46,756 nt of DNA. It comes from Nemertoderma westbladi. Lineage: Eukaryota; Xenacoelomorpha; Nemertodermatida; Nemertodermatidae. A program made the translations under genes and the position numbers. Below, piece by piece: positions 30,816-40,166 of the stretch (position 1 is its first letter; each line of letters starts with the position of its first letter). The notes beneath the pieces were generated by a model that was not told where the DNA came from, made no database searches, and was given only the letters and a program-made list of their open reading frames with translations. The stretch is from contig JAUCBJ010008692.1 in the NCBI GenBank assembly GCA_032718475.1, positions 1 to 46,756 on the forward strand, given 5' to 3'.

Positions 30816-32075
30816 TTATTTACAATCACTACAGTACCATGTTTCTTCCGCAGGTTCATCAATAATACCGACACAATGAAAATGGAACCAATCAAAACAA
30901 CGGTCACAACTTATCATTGATGGACCTTCTATTAACCATGGAATGCCACAAATCGGGCAAGGGTAAATTTCTGATTCATCTACACCGTGATCGGTTATGG
31001 GTTTATGAGTACGATCAATGTCACGGCCTAAAATTGGTTTAAAACTGCGACCACTCACAGGAATATTGGTAGGCAATGACGGTAAGTACGGTCCTACTCT
31101 AAGACGCACATCATCCCTACTAATAACTCTAGTTTTATTATCACATAAACCATTTATATGCGTAATAGTAACATTTTTATTATCAATGTGAGTAACACGA
31201 AAAGGACCCACATTTTTGGCCCAAACAATATCACCCTCTTCAGGTAAAATAAAATTATCTGCTGGGCGCCTGGCCTCAAAACCATGCAAACAATAAAAAG
31301 GTGTTTGCCCAGTAGACGAATGAACAGTTAAATTGTATGCAAATTGCGCAATGGGTAATACTACATCCCAATCCCTTGATTTATGGTCAGTTAGAGAACG
31401 CAAAAGTCTAGTCATAGTTTGTATCGTCCGCTCAGCCAGCCCATCTGACTGTGGATGGTAAGGTACCGTAAAAACCTTCCTTGTTAAACAACGTTGCGCA
31501 ATTTCCTCAACCAGCTTTGATCTGAAATTCGGACCCTGGTCGGATAATAATATTTCACGCGCACCATACCGTAGCACAATCCGGTGCATAAACGCATCCG
31601 CTGTCGACTTAGCGCTGCCATCACACAAAGGAACAAACTCTGCATACTTTGTTAGATAGTCTATAAAGATAGCAATGTAGGTATTACAATTATCGGTGGG
31701 TACAAAAGCCCCCATTAAGTCGACCCCAACCCTTTCAAAGGGTCTCTCCACTTCTATTGATTCCAATTCATGTCTTGTTCGTAGGTTACGAGTAGTAGCA
31801 CACTTGGAACAAGACTTATAATAGTTATTCACCTCACTATACATACCAGGCCAGTAATAAAATTTCAGTAGCGATTCATACACTTTAGAAGTTGCAAAAT
31901 GACCAGACGAGTTATCACCATGGTATGCATGTAAAATATCACCTCGTAAGGATTCTGGAACTACAGTTAACAGTCGAATTTTATGACTATCTTTAGACTT
32001 AAATCTATAATAAAGAACTCCGTTACTAAGTTCATAATTAGTTGCCTCCAAAACAATTCTTCTAGCTGCTTTCAA
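30816..32075 (-). CDS. Gypsy integrase with C-terminal PHD finger
   Basis: 419 residues from the M at 32075; the pol frame reaches further upstream but is out of phase with the RNase H ORF, with a frame break near 32165. Zinc-binding N-terminal domain: H52, H59, C89, C92. Catalytic core: D119, D179, E215 with the typical 35-residue spacing. Beyond the integrase C-terminal region, residues 373-418 form a C4HC3 PHD finger: C373, C376, C390, C393, H398, C401, C415, C418, with the aromatic DWFHFHC core. PHD fingers of other proteins read histone H3 tails, so here it could steer integration to particular chromatin, as chromodomains do in chromoviruses; that role is inferred. The domain is intact, although the copy as a whole is broken. 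Confidence 0.9.
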   Translation of the reverse strand: MKAARRIVLEATNYELSNGVLYYRFKSKDSHKIRLLTVVPESLRGDILHAYHGDNSSGHFATSKVYESLLKFYYWPGMYSEVNNYYKSCSKCATTRNLRTRHELESIEVERPFERVGVDLMGAFVPTDNCNTYIAIFIDYLTKYAEFVPLCDGSAKSTADAFMHRIVLRYGAREILLSDQGPNFRSKLVEEIAQRCLTRKVFTVPYHPQSDGLAERTIQTMTRLLRSLTDHKSRDWDVVLPIAQFAYNLTVHSSTGQTPFYCLHGFEARRPADNFILPEEGDIVWAKNVGPFRVTHIDNKNVTITHINGLCDNKTRVISRDDVRLRVGPYLPSLPTNIPVSGRSFKPILGRDIDRTHKPITDHGVDESEIYPCPICGIPWLIEGPSMISCDRCFDWFHFHCVGIIDEPAEETWYCSDCK

Positions 32076-32155
32076 TTTTATTGGTAAAGTACCATCTTCT
32101 AAATAATCGATTATACACTTGAGTTTATTATCATTTCGTTGTTTTACAGATATAT

Positions 32156-32830
32156 CTACTTTGAATGAATGAACATCAATTCATCTTCAATAACAATCTC
32201 TGATACCTCAACTGAAGACACAACTTTATCCAATGAACAGTTACCATTTTCCTTCTCCGAACAACACAAAGGGACTAGTCGACTCAATGCATCTGCATCT
32301 CTATTTTTTATTCCAGGTCTATATCGAATTTCACAGTTGAATTGACTCAACCAAAGTGCCCATCGAGCTAAACGACCCTCCAACTGTTTGGCAGTTAATA
32401 AACTGGTAAGTGCAGAATGATCGGTATAAACTGTAAACTTTCTCCCATATAGGTAAGGTCGAAAATGTTTAATTGCCCACACAACTCCAAGACATTCAAG
32501 ATCACTTATAGAATAATTATGTTCACTCCCTTGTAGAGTACGAGAAGCATAAGCCACAGGTTGTACACGACTACTATCATTAACTTGAGCTAACACAGCT
32601 CCCAACCCACTCCGAGAAGCATCAGTATGTAACAGAAAGTCGGCATTAAAATCCGCATGTGCAAGGCATGGTGGATTTGATAAAGCTTGTTTAATATCTT
32701 CCATCGCAGCTTGTTGCTCCTCTCCCCAAGTAAACCGTATGTTATCCTTCATCAACGATGTCAGTGCTTTCATTCTGTTTGCACAATGTGGTATATAGAT
32801 TCTATAATAGGATGCCAAGCCAGTAAACAT
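32156..32830 (-). pseudogene. Gypsy pol: RT end and RNase H
   Basis: Follows the RT ORF in the same frame after one TAG (32839-32837). It contains the RT connection (GLASYYRIYIPHC) and RNase H with D70, E112, D137 and D178. It ends early at a TAG (32158-32156); the neighbouring frame carries on into integrase, so a small indel near 32165 broke it. Confidence 0.9.
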
Positions 32831-32836
32831 CCTAAT

Positions 32837-33754
32837 CTACTTCTTACTTGTTAAAGGTTTAATATTCAACAGCTGACTAACTTTCTCTGGATCTGGGTAT
32901 CGTCCAGTTACATCAATAACATGACCCAAATATACTATACTCGGCATTGAAAATTTACATTTTGAAATCTTCAACTTAATTCCAACTTTACCCAAAGCCT
33001 CCAAGATTATATCTAATCTCTGTATGTGCTCCAATGCACTAAATGCGAACACCAATATATCATCCAGGTAAACTAAACATATGATATATTGCAAACCAGA
33101 AAGAGTCATATCCATCATTCTTTGAAATGTAGGTGGTGCATTACATAGCCCATATGGCATGCGTTTAAACTGATACAATCCCAAATGTGTACCAAATGCA
33201 GTTTTACAACGATCCTCCGACGCAATCTCAACAGTCCAATAAGCTGAATATGTATCTAATAAAGAACAATATAAACGTTTTGTGTCTGTAGGTTGTGGAC
33301 CAATACAGTCAATTAATTCTTGAATCGATGGCAAAGGATATGCATCTTTATGCGTCACTGCATTTAGTGGTCGAAAATCAATGCAGAACCTCAGCTCACC
33401 CCCTTTTTTCAAGGCAAAGACTGGACGAAATTGCCAAGGACTCTCTGAATGCTCTATGACATCCTTCTCTAGCATAGATTTTACATGTTCTTCAACTACA
33501 GGCCACTGCGACCTTGGAACCCTATGTCCCCGAACCTTGATTGGACTAGCATCTCCCGTATTTATGTGATGTTGCACCCCTTTCACCAATCCCAAATCTA
33601 ACTCATGTTGAGCAAAAACATCGCGGTGTTTATAAAGAACATCAGTTAATTTATCTTTCATTGACTCATCACTGTACTCATCCTCCTCAATATGTAATCG
33701 AGATATAAACTCACCTCTAGACCAGGTTTTACGAGACTTCTCTCCCACTGGCAT
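32837..33754 (-). CDS. Gypsy reverse transcriptase
   Basis: 305 residues from ATG 33754. RT motifs are in order: RFCIDFRPLN, the first catalytic Asp at D167 (SLLDTYSAYW), GLCNAPPTFQ, and YLDD at 229-232. The ORF overlaps the end of gag-protease by 26 nt in the +1 frame, so it may be made by frameshift or from its own start. It stops at an in-frame TAG before the connection region. Confidence 0.9.
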   Translation of the reverse strand: MPVGEKSRKTWSRGEFISRLHIEEDEYSDESMKDKLTDVLYKHRDVFAQHELDLGLVKGVQHHINTGDASPIKVRGHRVPRSQWPVVEEHVKSMLEKDVIEHSESPWQFRPVFALKKGGELRFCIDFRPLNAVTHKDAYPLPSIQELIDCIGPQPTDTKRLYCSLLDTYSAYWTVEIASEDRCKTAFGTHLGLYQFKRMPYGLCNAPPTFQRMMDMTLSGLQYIICLVYLDDILVFAFSALEHIQRLDIILEALGKVGIKLKISKCKFSMPSIVYLGHVIDVTGRYPDPEKVSQLLNIKPLTSKK

Positions 33755-35888
33755 AGACAGACATTATATTTTCATCATCTTCTGTAACAGAATAATCAGC
33801 TGTATTTTTAATACTTAGGCAATCAACTGACCCCAACTTGGTATGTTTATTAATCCTTATAGGAAATTCATTCAGATTCATTACCTGTACGGGAATACGC
33901 TGCAGATCATCTGGATATGAAATTGCAGTTGCAGCACAAACTCCATGTCGTTTATTTACATTCACACCTTGAGTAAATAATAATGGTTGTTTATTCGAGA
34001 TAGGCAATGGTGAACTGAGCTCCCCTGATATCATCAAACGACTTCGTGGTGGTATAGTTACTATCTCGTTACACCACACAGCAGACACTGATCCATCACC
34101 CATTGGTCTCGATATTGTCTCTGTGGCAACGTCTTGCCCATTAACTATTAATACCATTTCTCCGCAAAAATTCCATTTCAATCCGCACTCAAATGCTCCT
34201 AATATATCCAGACCAATTAGAAATTCATGACTCGGCTTCCTATTAACTTGTAATTCTACCAAATGTTCTACTCCACCCAAACACATTTTTATTTTTACAC
34301 AACCCACAATATCTAGTGGATGCCCAGAAGCTGACTTTGTTTCAAAATATGGTTTCCTCAACTCAAACTTCATTGAACTGCATGATTGTATTTCTTCCAA
34401 TACATCACTAGAAATTATAGATATTTCGCACCCAGTATCAACAAAAGCTCTCTTAGGAATACCCTCCAAACTCGAAAAAACAAAGCAACGTCTTAAGCAT
34501 TGACCCTTCAATTGTAAATTAAATGATTTCTTCTGCTCAATTGTAACTGCAGATGAAGTAATAGGCTCTAGTTTGGATTTAACATCTACCATTTCATCAT
34601 CCCTATAATCATCTTGGGTAAGATTTAATTTATCGAAGCCAACTTGAACTAAACTACAACCAGTTTCTTTAGAGGTAGATTCACGACAATTATCATTAGA
34701 TTTGCTACTATGCTTCAATTTTTCCTTAAAACAGTCCATCTTTCGGTGCCCCAATTTTCCACAACCATAACACTTTACTGGGTTTCTACAATCTTTGGCC
34801 ATATGCCCAATTCTACTACAATTAAAACAAGTAATCTTCGGTTTTGTTGAACTCGAGTCAGAATAATTACTTGAGATTGGTTTAGAATTGCCCCTAATTG
34901 CATTTGTCTCCACTTCATTTGTGTTAACAATTGATTTGACAACTGTATTTGAAAGCTCCATATCTAAAGCATAAGCTTTTCGAAATAACTCTTTCCAGGT
35001 TGATTGCACATTCAATCGTCGCCATCCTCGAAGTCTTCCACTCAACTCACAACGAACATTAGATGCAAAGAAATCCTGTAGTATAGACTCTTCTCCATTC
35101 CCATCGAACTGTTCCCTACGACGGCGAACAGCCATCATGAATCGCTCTACGAATTCCGGCAAAGACTCATTGATCCCTTGTTTACATGTTGCTATATTAG
35201 AAGCTGTATTCTCCTTATGATCAGATAATAAATCAATAACAGCTTTCTTCAATGACAGATAATCACTTCTGTCATCCTCTTCTAATGTTTCCTCCAACAT
35301 CGTGTGTAAACGACCAACTTTAGCCAGTAAACGATCCCTACGTTCATCCTGTGGAACCCTGGAGTCATCCATAATTCGATCATAATAATCATCAAACCAT
35401 GTTTGTTTAGACATCTTCTTTGGGTCGAAAGGTGGTATGGTCTCTGATAACTTCGTGCAGCGATGTATCTGGTGAGCACCTGTTCCTCTACTACCCCGGC
35501 CACTATCATCACCATGGTCACGGCGACCACTATTTGGTTCATTTGCAGTGTCTCTTTCATTCGATAACATATCCTGAAGTTCTCTAAAACGACTATCTTC
35601 AGTCACCTTATGACTCTCCATTAAATTGGAAAAGAACTCATTTTGTTGCATAGCCATCGCTCTAGAATGTTCCTGCATAAATTGGTATTGTCTATCCATC
35701 ATTGCTGTCGTCTGTTGTTGCATCAACTCGGCTTGATTCAACATCATTTGTTTAAACATCTCCATCATTCCCCATGTTGATTCACCCTTACCAGAAGTGA
35801 CACTACCGTCATCTTCTTTGTTAAGTTGCTGACCATGACCTTGACTTTGACCCTGGCCCTTCTTGGTCGGGTCGTCCTTCTTCGACAT
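33729..35888 (-). CDS. Gypsy gag-protease
   Basis: The frame is open from 35990, but the first ATG is at 35888 (residue 35 of the open frame). Residues counted from 35990: a Gln/Met-rich segment (70-140) likely to coil, the capsid-like region (about 180-350), two CCHC knuckles (C388/C391/H396/C401 and C407/C410/H415/C420), then a retropepsin with DTG at 518-520. Gag and protease are in one frame, with RT in the next. It would form the particle and process the polyprotein. Confidence 0.9.
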   Translation of the reverse strand: MSKKDDPTKKGQGQSQGHGQQLNKEDDGSVTSGKGESTWGMMEMFKQMMLNQAELMQQQTTAMMDRQYQFMQEHSRAMAMQQNEFFSNLMESHKVTEDSRFRELQDMLSNERDTANEPNSGRRDHGDDSGRGSRGTGAHQIHRCTKLSETIPPFDPKKMSKQTWFDDYYDRIMDDSRVPQDERRDRLLAKVGRLHTMLEETLEEDDRSDYLSLKKAVIDLLSDHKENTASNIATCKQGINESLPEFVERFMMAVRRRREQFDGNGEESILQDFFASNVRCELSGRLRGWRRLNVQSTWKELFRKAYALDMELSNTVVKSIVNTNEVETNAIRGNSKPISSNYSDSSSTKPKITCFNCSRIGHMAKDCRNPVKCYGCGKLGHRKMDCFKEKLKHSSKSNDNCRESTSKETGCSLVQVGFDKLNLTQDDYRDDEMVDVKSKLEPITSSAVTIEQKKSFNLQLKGQCLRRCFVFSSLEGIPKRAFVDTGCEISIISSDVLEEIQSCSSMKFELRKPYFETKSASGHPLDIVGCVKIKMCLGGVEHLVELQVNRKPSHEFLIGLDILGAFECGLKWNFCGEMVLIVNGQDVATETISRPMGDGSVSAVWCNEIVTIPPRSRLMISGELSSPLPISNKQPLLFTQGVNVNKRHGVCAATAISYPDDLQRIPVQVMNLNEFPIRINKHTKLGSVDCLSIKNTADYSVTEDDENIMSVYASGREVS

Positions 35889-36061
35889 TTGTTTGGCAGC
35901 TTCAATATCCTTGTGATATTGACGACGTACGTCCAGTGGGTTTTGACGAGTTATCCTCTTCTCCAGTTTAAACAAAAAAAACAACAACAACTGAAATGGC
36001 TGGCGATCATAAGCCTGTGAAACTCCAATCCATTAAATTAAACGCTGTTCTCCAGTGGATG

Positions 36062-36079
36062 CAGTTGGTGGGACCTCCA
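36062..36079 (-). promoter_or_regulatory. Primer binding site of the Gypsy element
   Basis: Directly inside the 5' LTR, in element orientation, the sequence reads TGGAGGTCCCACCAACTG. It starts with TGG, complementary to the CCA end of a tRNA. I cannot assign the tRNA with confidence. Confidence 0.7.
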
Positions 36080-36315
36080 TGTGATAAGTTCTTCTTGCCC
36101 TCCCCCGGGTTATATCTGCACCGACCACAATTGATGCTAAACTCCAATATGATATGATAAGAATAACAAACATACATATATTAATTAAGCAACAATAAAT
36201 TCATTAATCACAGACTTATGTCACCATTGTAAATACCGATAGGCTACCAACTAATTAGCATTAGGCCTACATAAATAATTATTGCAGTAATCGGGTATAC
36301 ACTATTCCCCTTACA
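36080..36315 (-). repeat. 5' LTR of the Gypsy element
   Basis: 236-bp partner of 30204-30439, followed on the right by the target-duplication copy CCAA (36316-36319). Confidence 0.95.
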
Positions 36316-37311
36316 CCAATTTATAACTGATGGTGTCATAAATATTCTGGTTGAATGTACGAATCAACGTATTAATACAGCAAACATTAAAAACTTGGAA
36401 ACTGTAAGTCAAAATAACAAACCTCCATTACCGGTATTAAAAAATGTAAATAATGGTGAAATTAGGAAATTCATTGGAATTACGTTTCTTATGGGGATCA
36501 TAAAGAAACCAACGGTACATAGTTACTGGTCTACAAGAGCAAACATTGCAACGCCGCATTTAGCATTGCTTATGTCACGAAATCGTTACCTCCAGATCCT
36601 CCGTTATATTCGGTTTTCAAACATAAATTATTTTGATAAGGATGATAAGACTACACGATTGAAAGACTTTATGGATGAAATTCATAAGGTTGTCGCAGTC
36701 TTCATCAGTTCAAAGGAGCTCTCACTTGATGAGTCTTTGCTTCTGCATAAAGGGAGGTTATATTTCCGTCAATATATAAGAAATAAAAGAGCCAGATTTG
36801 GAATCAAACTCTATATATTGTGTGACATGTATGGATACATGTTATCCACATTTGTATATTTCGGAAAGAAGTCATTCATAGATTGTACTGAAGTAGGGTT
36901 CTCTTCTTTGAGTAAATCGGAGCAGGTTGTGGTTGCATTGCTCTCCAAAGCTAAATACTTAGATAAGGGTTACTCTGTAAGTATTGACAATTGGTATAAC
37001 AGTATCCGGCTAATTACATTTCTTCATAGTAGAAAAACAGGTATTAGGGGAACCATGAACATAGCACGAGGTATGCCCGAACTTATATTGAATAAGTCGT
37101 TGAATCCATTAGAATCTGCATTTGCCCGAAATGACAAAGGAAATGGGCCTTTACTTGCAGTCAAATTTTCTGATAAGAAAATAGTAAATTTTATGACATC
37201 ATTTGATAATTCAAATCTTGTAGATAAATCACATTACAAGTCTGGCGGAGAACATGTTGATTACAAAAAACCAGAGGCCATTCATAACTAATAAGAGGGT
37301 TTAGTTTGACT
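36316..37311 (+). pseudogene. piggyBac transposase, central part
   Basis: The frame resumes at 36320 in phase with the part that stops at 30203. Counted from 36395, it has IGITFLMGI, then the first catalytic Asp D112 (LSLDES) and the second D198 (VSIDNWYN). The open frame ends at 37291 after KKPEAIHN. The usual next motif (GGVD..DQ), which holds the third catalytic Asp, is only a degraded trace before the LTR at 37312. The transposase is therefore truncated in the catalytic domain and inactive. Confidence 0.9.
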
Positions 37312-37896
37312 TGTAATATGTTTGGCATTTACTAGATCAATAGCTAATTGTGGCGGGATCCAGATGAGATCCCGGTTTATCCGTTTGTTAGTTCACTCGT
37401 CCCCGCCGTGTATGAAAGATAAAGGAGTTTGTGCTGTTCGTCGTATATAATATTTGGGTATACAGATATAGATATAGGTATAGATATGAGATAATATGGT
37501 TGTTGTATACGGAAGGCGGGATACGGTAACTAAAGTCCCGGTCCTTCCCTAGCTAAACTATCTAACCTAAACTAGCACCAATATTGCACTGAGATAACTG
37601 AATTGATATGATTACTGCCAAGTGGCTATATTGCACGGTTGGCCTTGTTACTCTACCTAATCGATGCCTTTCCCCCCTCTGATTGGTTGATACCCTTGTT
37701 GGCGCCCTTTGGAGTGTTCCCGTTCACTCCACCTGTTCTCTCTGGGTTAGGGGTTTCGCCCCTGACCCTCGTTGTGTGTTTCCTTCCCATTCTTATTGGG
37801 ATGGCACGAGTTGGTTAATTGCCCAATCTCGTGGCTCCCAAATATTGCTTATCGGCTTAACTTTATGGGGTGTTAGCGGGATTGAATAAGCTAACA
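37312..37896 (-). repeat. Probable 3' LTR of the second Pao element
   Basis: The boundaries are inferred from TG at 37312, where piggyBac similarity ends, and CA at 37896, followed by a polypyrimidine run (polypurine in the element). In element orientation it starts TGTTAGCTTATTC and ends CATATTACA. No second copy is in view to prove it. Confidence 0.6.
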
Positions 37897-37934
37897 CTCC
37901 CCCCCATGCTATCTTCCCGGTAAGAAGATAGCAT
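37897..37934 (-). promoter_or_regulatory. Polypurine tract and adjoining perfect hairpin
   Basis: In element orientation the G-rich tract ATGGGGGGGAG directly precedes the LTR. Directly upstream is a hairpin with an 11-bp perfect stem, ATGCTATCTTC (37906-37916) against GAAGATAGCAT (37924-37934), and a 7-nt loop. Confidence 0.65.
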
Positions 37935-38609
37935 CAACCAAAAAAGTGCGCTACAATCCCGCTGGATCCCGATCTAGTATCGGGTGTGGGGTGGAGTTCT
38001 TTTCTCTCGGAGCCGGCTTTCCAGGCCGCTCCCTATGGGTATGATAACGCTACCCTGTGTGCCTGGCGTCTCATGTCGGGCCGATCGCGCTCACCTCTCA
38101 CGCAACTTTTGTTTCCCCAACACTTCCGCCCTATCTCTTCTTCACTCTCATCCTAACTCTCTCATACACTCGGACCTCCTCGTCCCTCACTCAGCCTCTT
38201 ATTCTCCCCCCCCCACACTAGAATTGCGTCCGCACTCTCTCTGCACTTCGCTCTATTACTCCGTCCCTCAACCCCACTTTGACTACCTCATTCCTCCTGA
38301 CGAATCTCCCCCCCCCCCTCTTGTGCCGTCGCACTCAAGAAGTGTGAAATTGTCTGGTGTCTCGTCCATAGTGCCATAGTCAGTTATCCCCCAGTCCCAG
38401 TAGCTAATTGAGAAAGGTTGTATGACTATAGTACTTACTCCGAACGTATATATTTGTAGATTACTAATTACTACGTACGTACATACAAATTGCACTTATA
38501 TGATTATTTGCATTAATTAAATTTGTACTTAATAGTTCGTACGTCCCACGCGGCGCCTTCCAGGCGCACCACGTCCAAGTCTCAGTTTCTCTCCCTCGGC
38601 TCTGGGAAC
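37935..38609. other. 3' untranslated region of the second Pao element; no gene
   Basis: The sequence between the knuckle ORF and the hairpin is pyrimidine-rich on the plus strand (C runs near 38206-38217 and 38306-38318). The short ORFs crossing it are composition artefacts. A TACGTACGTAC run lies near 38472. Confidence 0.5.
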
Positions 38610-40166
38610 CTATCTGTTCCTCTGGGGATAGTTCCCCCTGGCGTCCTCTTCCCTGGGTCGTTTCTTGGTTACCACCGTTCCTCTGGGATCCGCTTTCTGC
38701 TTTCGGACCTTCGCCGCCACCTCCCTGCTGATCCCGGTCGTTGGCTCCTTGGGCGCTGGTGTTATTAGTGCCCGATATCGCTTCGCCGGTGGCCCCTCAG
38801 AGTGGCCCGGTTGTCTCCCTCTGGTGGCGTCCCATAGGATCATCTTCATTGCTTGTGGTACGTGCTCCGCCAAGAAATCCCTAAATTCCCTTCGGTTCTG
38901 TGGCGTCCACCTGTCCAAATATCTTTGCGTGTTCATCACTCCGGCGTACGACGCCGCCGTTGCTACCTCTTGGTAGGTAAACGGTAGCCTCCGCTTTATG
39001 ATTTCCATGTGAGTCTCCTGATTGATAAGGAAGAAACCCCACTTGAACTCCTGGGCCTTCATGCGCTGACGCGTCATGGCCCCGACGTCGGCCCACTCCT
39101 CGAATCTTGTGAACTTCTCCTCGTCGTTCATCCAGTCGCACTCGCGTCCGTAGTGTCCCCGAAAGTGGCACTTTGGACATCGATTATGCAACCGTGGACA
39201 CGCCCCCATCCTGTGGCTTGGCTCTCGGCAGTAGAGACAAAAGGTTCCCTTCTGGAACCGGTACAAGCAGCTCCTTTCCTGGTGGGTCTGTCTCCCACAG
39301 TAGTCGCAGCCGAGTACCAATGTCTCCCGTCCCACCTCGTCTTTCGTCCCAAGCGATCTCCGCGGTCTGTGGAGTCGCTGGTAGGCGAACTTCTCCACGT
39401 TGGTGTCTCTATCTACGTCGATCTCTCCGCCCCTCTCGGGCATCGTCTCCCCGAATACTATCCGTGGTGCCGTCCCCGGTTGCTCGCCCAACCTGATAGT
39501 GCTCCCCGCGAAATCCATCGCCGGCTCCTCGTGCACCCAGGTCCGCTTGCCGGATCTGTTCCAGAAGGCCCTCGCCCCACTGGCCGTCACCACCCTTCCG
39601 CCAACCCAGTCCGTGTCCGAGTGGCCTATCCTCTCGATGGGCGGCATCTCTCCGAACTCGTCGTCGTCGTCCTCCTCCTCTGGCAGTGACTCCAACCCCG
39701 GTATCCCGATGGATCCACTATGTCCCTTCCCGCCTTGGCTCTCGCCCGTAGCTCTCCATCCCTCTAACTCCCTTAACTTCCTTGGCGGTTGGTCGCCTTC
39801 GGCGCCCGCTGGTATGGGCATCGTTTGCAACCCCGACGTCGACTGTTTCGGTGATCCCACCGTCCATCCCAGTTCTCGCCCTAGAGACTCCCCCGAACTC
39901 CCTGATGAAGTCCAATGAAGTTCGTCTAGGCCTGCCTGTTCCTCGAAGCCGTAACTCTGTGTCCTGGCCTCCTCTTCCCTCTCCTCTGCTTCTATCCTCT
40001 CCCGTCTGGCGACTTCTTCCAGTCGCTTTGCTTCTCGTCTATCCGTTTCTAGCTGCTCCCATCTCTGATACGGCGTATCTGTCTCCCCGTCTACCAGATG
40101 CCGGCTGTTGTAGTACACCGACTCGCCCTTCAGCCCCGGGTGGTCTACCAGACCGTCGAAGGCCAC
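38610..40166 (-). CDS. Triple zinc-knuckle accessory protein of the second Pao element
   Basis: 518 codons, open directly after a TAA, beginning with GTG and no nearby ATG. It overlaps the end of the exonuclease ORF by 22 nt in the -1 frame, so it is probably made by frameshift or reinitiation. Residues 35-70 are a charged coiled coil and 160-180 are acidic. Three CCHC knuckles: C287/C290/H295/C300, C310/C313/H318/C323 and C330/C333/H338/C343. A helical domain follows (about 350-440, EEW...RYLDRW), then a basic tail (KRPREED). The knuckle layout, the six-residue gap between knuckles 2 and 3, and the following domain match ORFB of the giant Pao element. It probably binds RNA or DNA. There is no membrane segment or signal peptide. 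Confidence 0.8.
   Translation of the reverse strand: MAFDGLVDHPGLKGESVYYNSRHLVDGETDTPYQRWEQLETDRREAKRLEEVARRERIEAEEREEEARTQSYGFEEQAGLDELHWTSSGSSGESLGRELGWTVGSPKQSTSGLQTMPIPAGAEGDQPPRKLRELEGWRATGESQGGKGHSGSIGIPGLESLPEEEDDDDEFGEMPPIERIGHSDTDWVGGRVVTASGARAFWNRSGKRTWVHEEPAMDFAGSTIRLGEQPGTAPRIVFGETMPERGGEIDVDRDTNVEKFAYQRLHRPRRSLGTKDEVGRETLVLGCDYCGRQTHQERSCLYRFQKGTFCLYCREPSHRMGACPRLHNRCPKCHFRGHYGRECDWMNDEEKFTRFEEWADVGAMTRQRMKAQEFKWGFFLINQETHMEIIKRRLPFTYQEVATAASYAGVMNTQRYLDRWTPQNRREFRDFLAEHVPQAMKMILWDATRGRQPGHSEGPPAKRYRALITPAPKEPTTGISREVAAKVRKQKADPRGTVVTKKRPREEDARGNYPQRNR

Larger units (their letters stand above)
30204..36315 (-). mobile_element. Ty3/Gypsy LTR retrotransposon with PHD-finger integrase
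   Basis: Two 236-bp LTRs (30204-30439 and 36080-36315) with TG...CA ends and only a few differences, flanked by the target duplication CCAA (30200-30203 and 36316-36319). In element orientation a primer site (TGGAGGTCCCACC...) follows the 5' LTR and a purine tract precedes the 3' LTR. The coding order is gag-protease, RT, RNase H, integrase, as in Gypsy. An in-frame stop between RT and RNase H and a frame break before integrase make this copy defective despite its youth. Confidence 0.95.
29541..37311 (+). mobile_element. piggyBac transposon, split by Gypsy and truncated on the right
   Basis: The left end is TTAA followed by CCCTTTGCCGCC, which fits the piggyBac target site and terminal repeat. 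Next comes a transposase interrupted at 30204-36315 by a Gypsy element. The right terminal repeat and the sequence after about 37311 are missing; the LTR of the second Pao element begins there. The insertion lies in the minus-strand LINE fragment. The remainder of the transposon may lie beyond the right end of the window, on the far side of the second Pao element. Confidence 0.85.

Noticed and set aside
40145-40166. Classical -1 slippery heptamer in the exonuclease/knuckle overlap
   Set aside because: The only candidate run (CTTTAAG) lies so that a -1 shift there would read straight into a TAA, so it cannot join the two ORFs.
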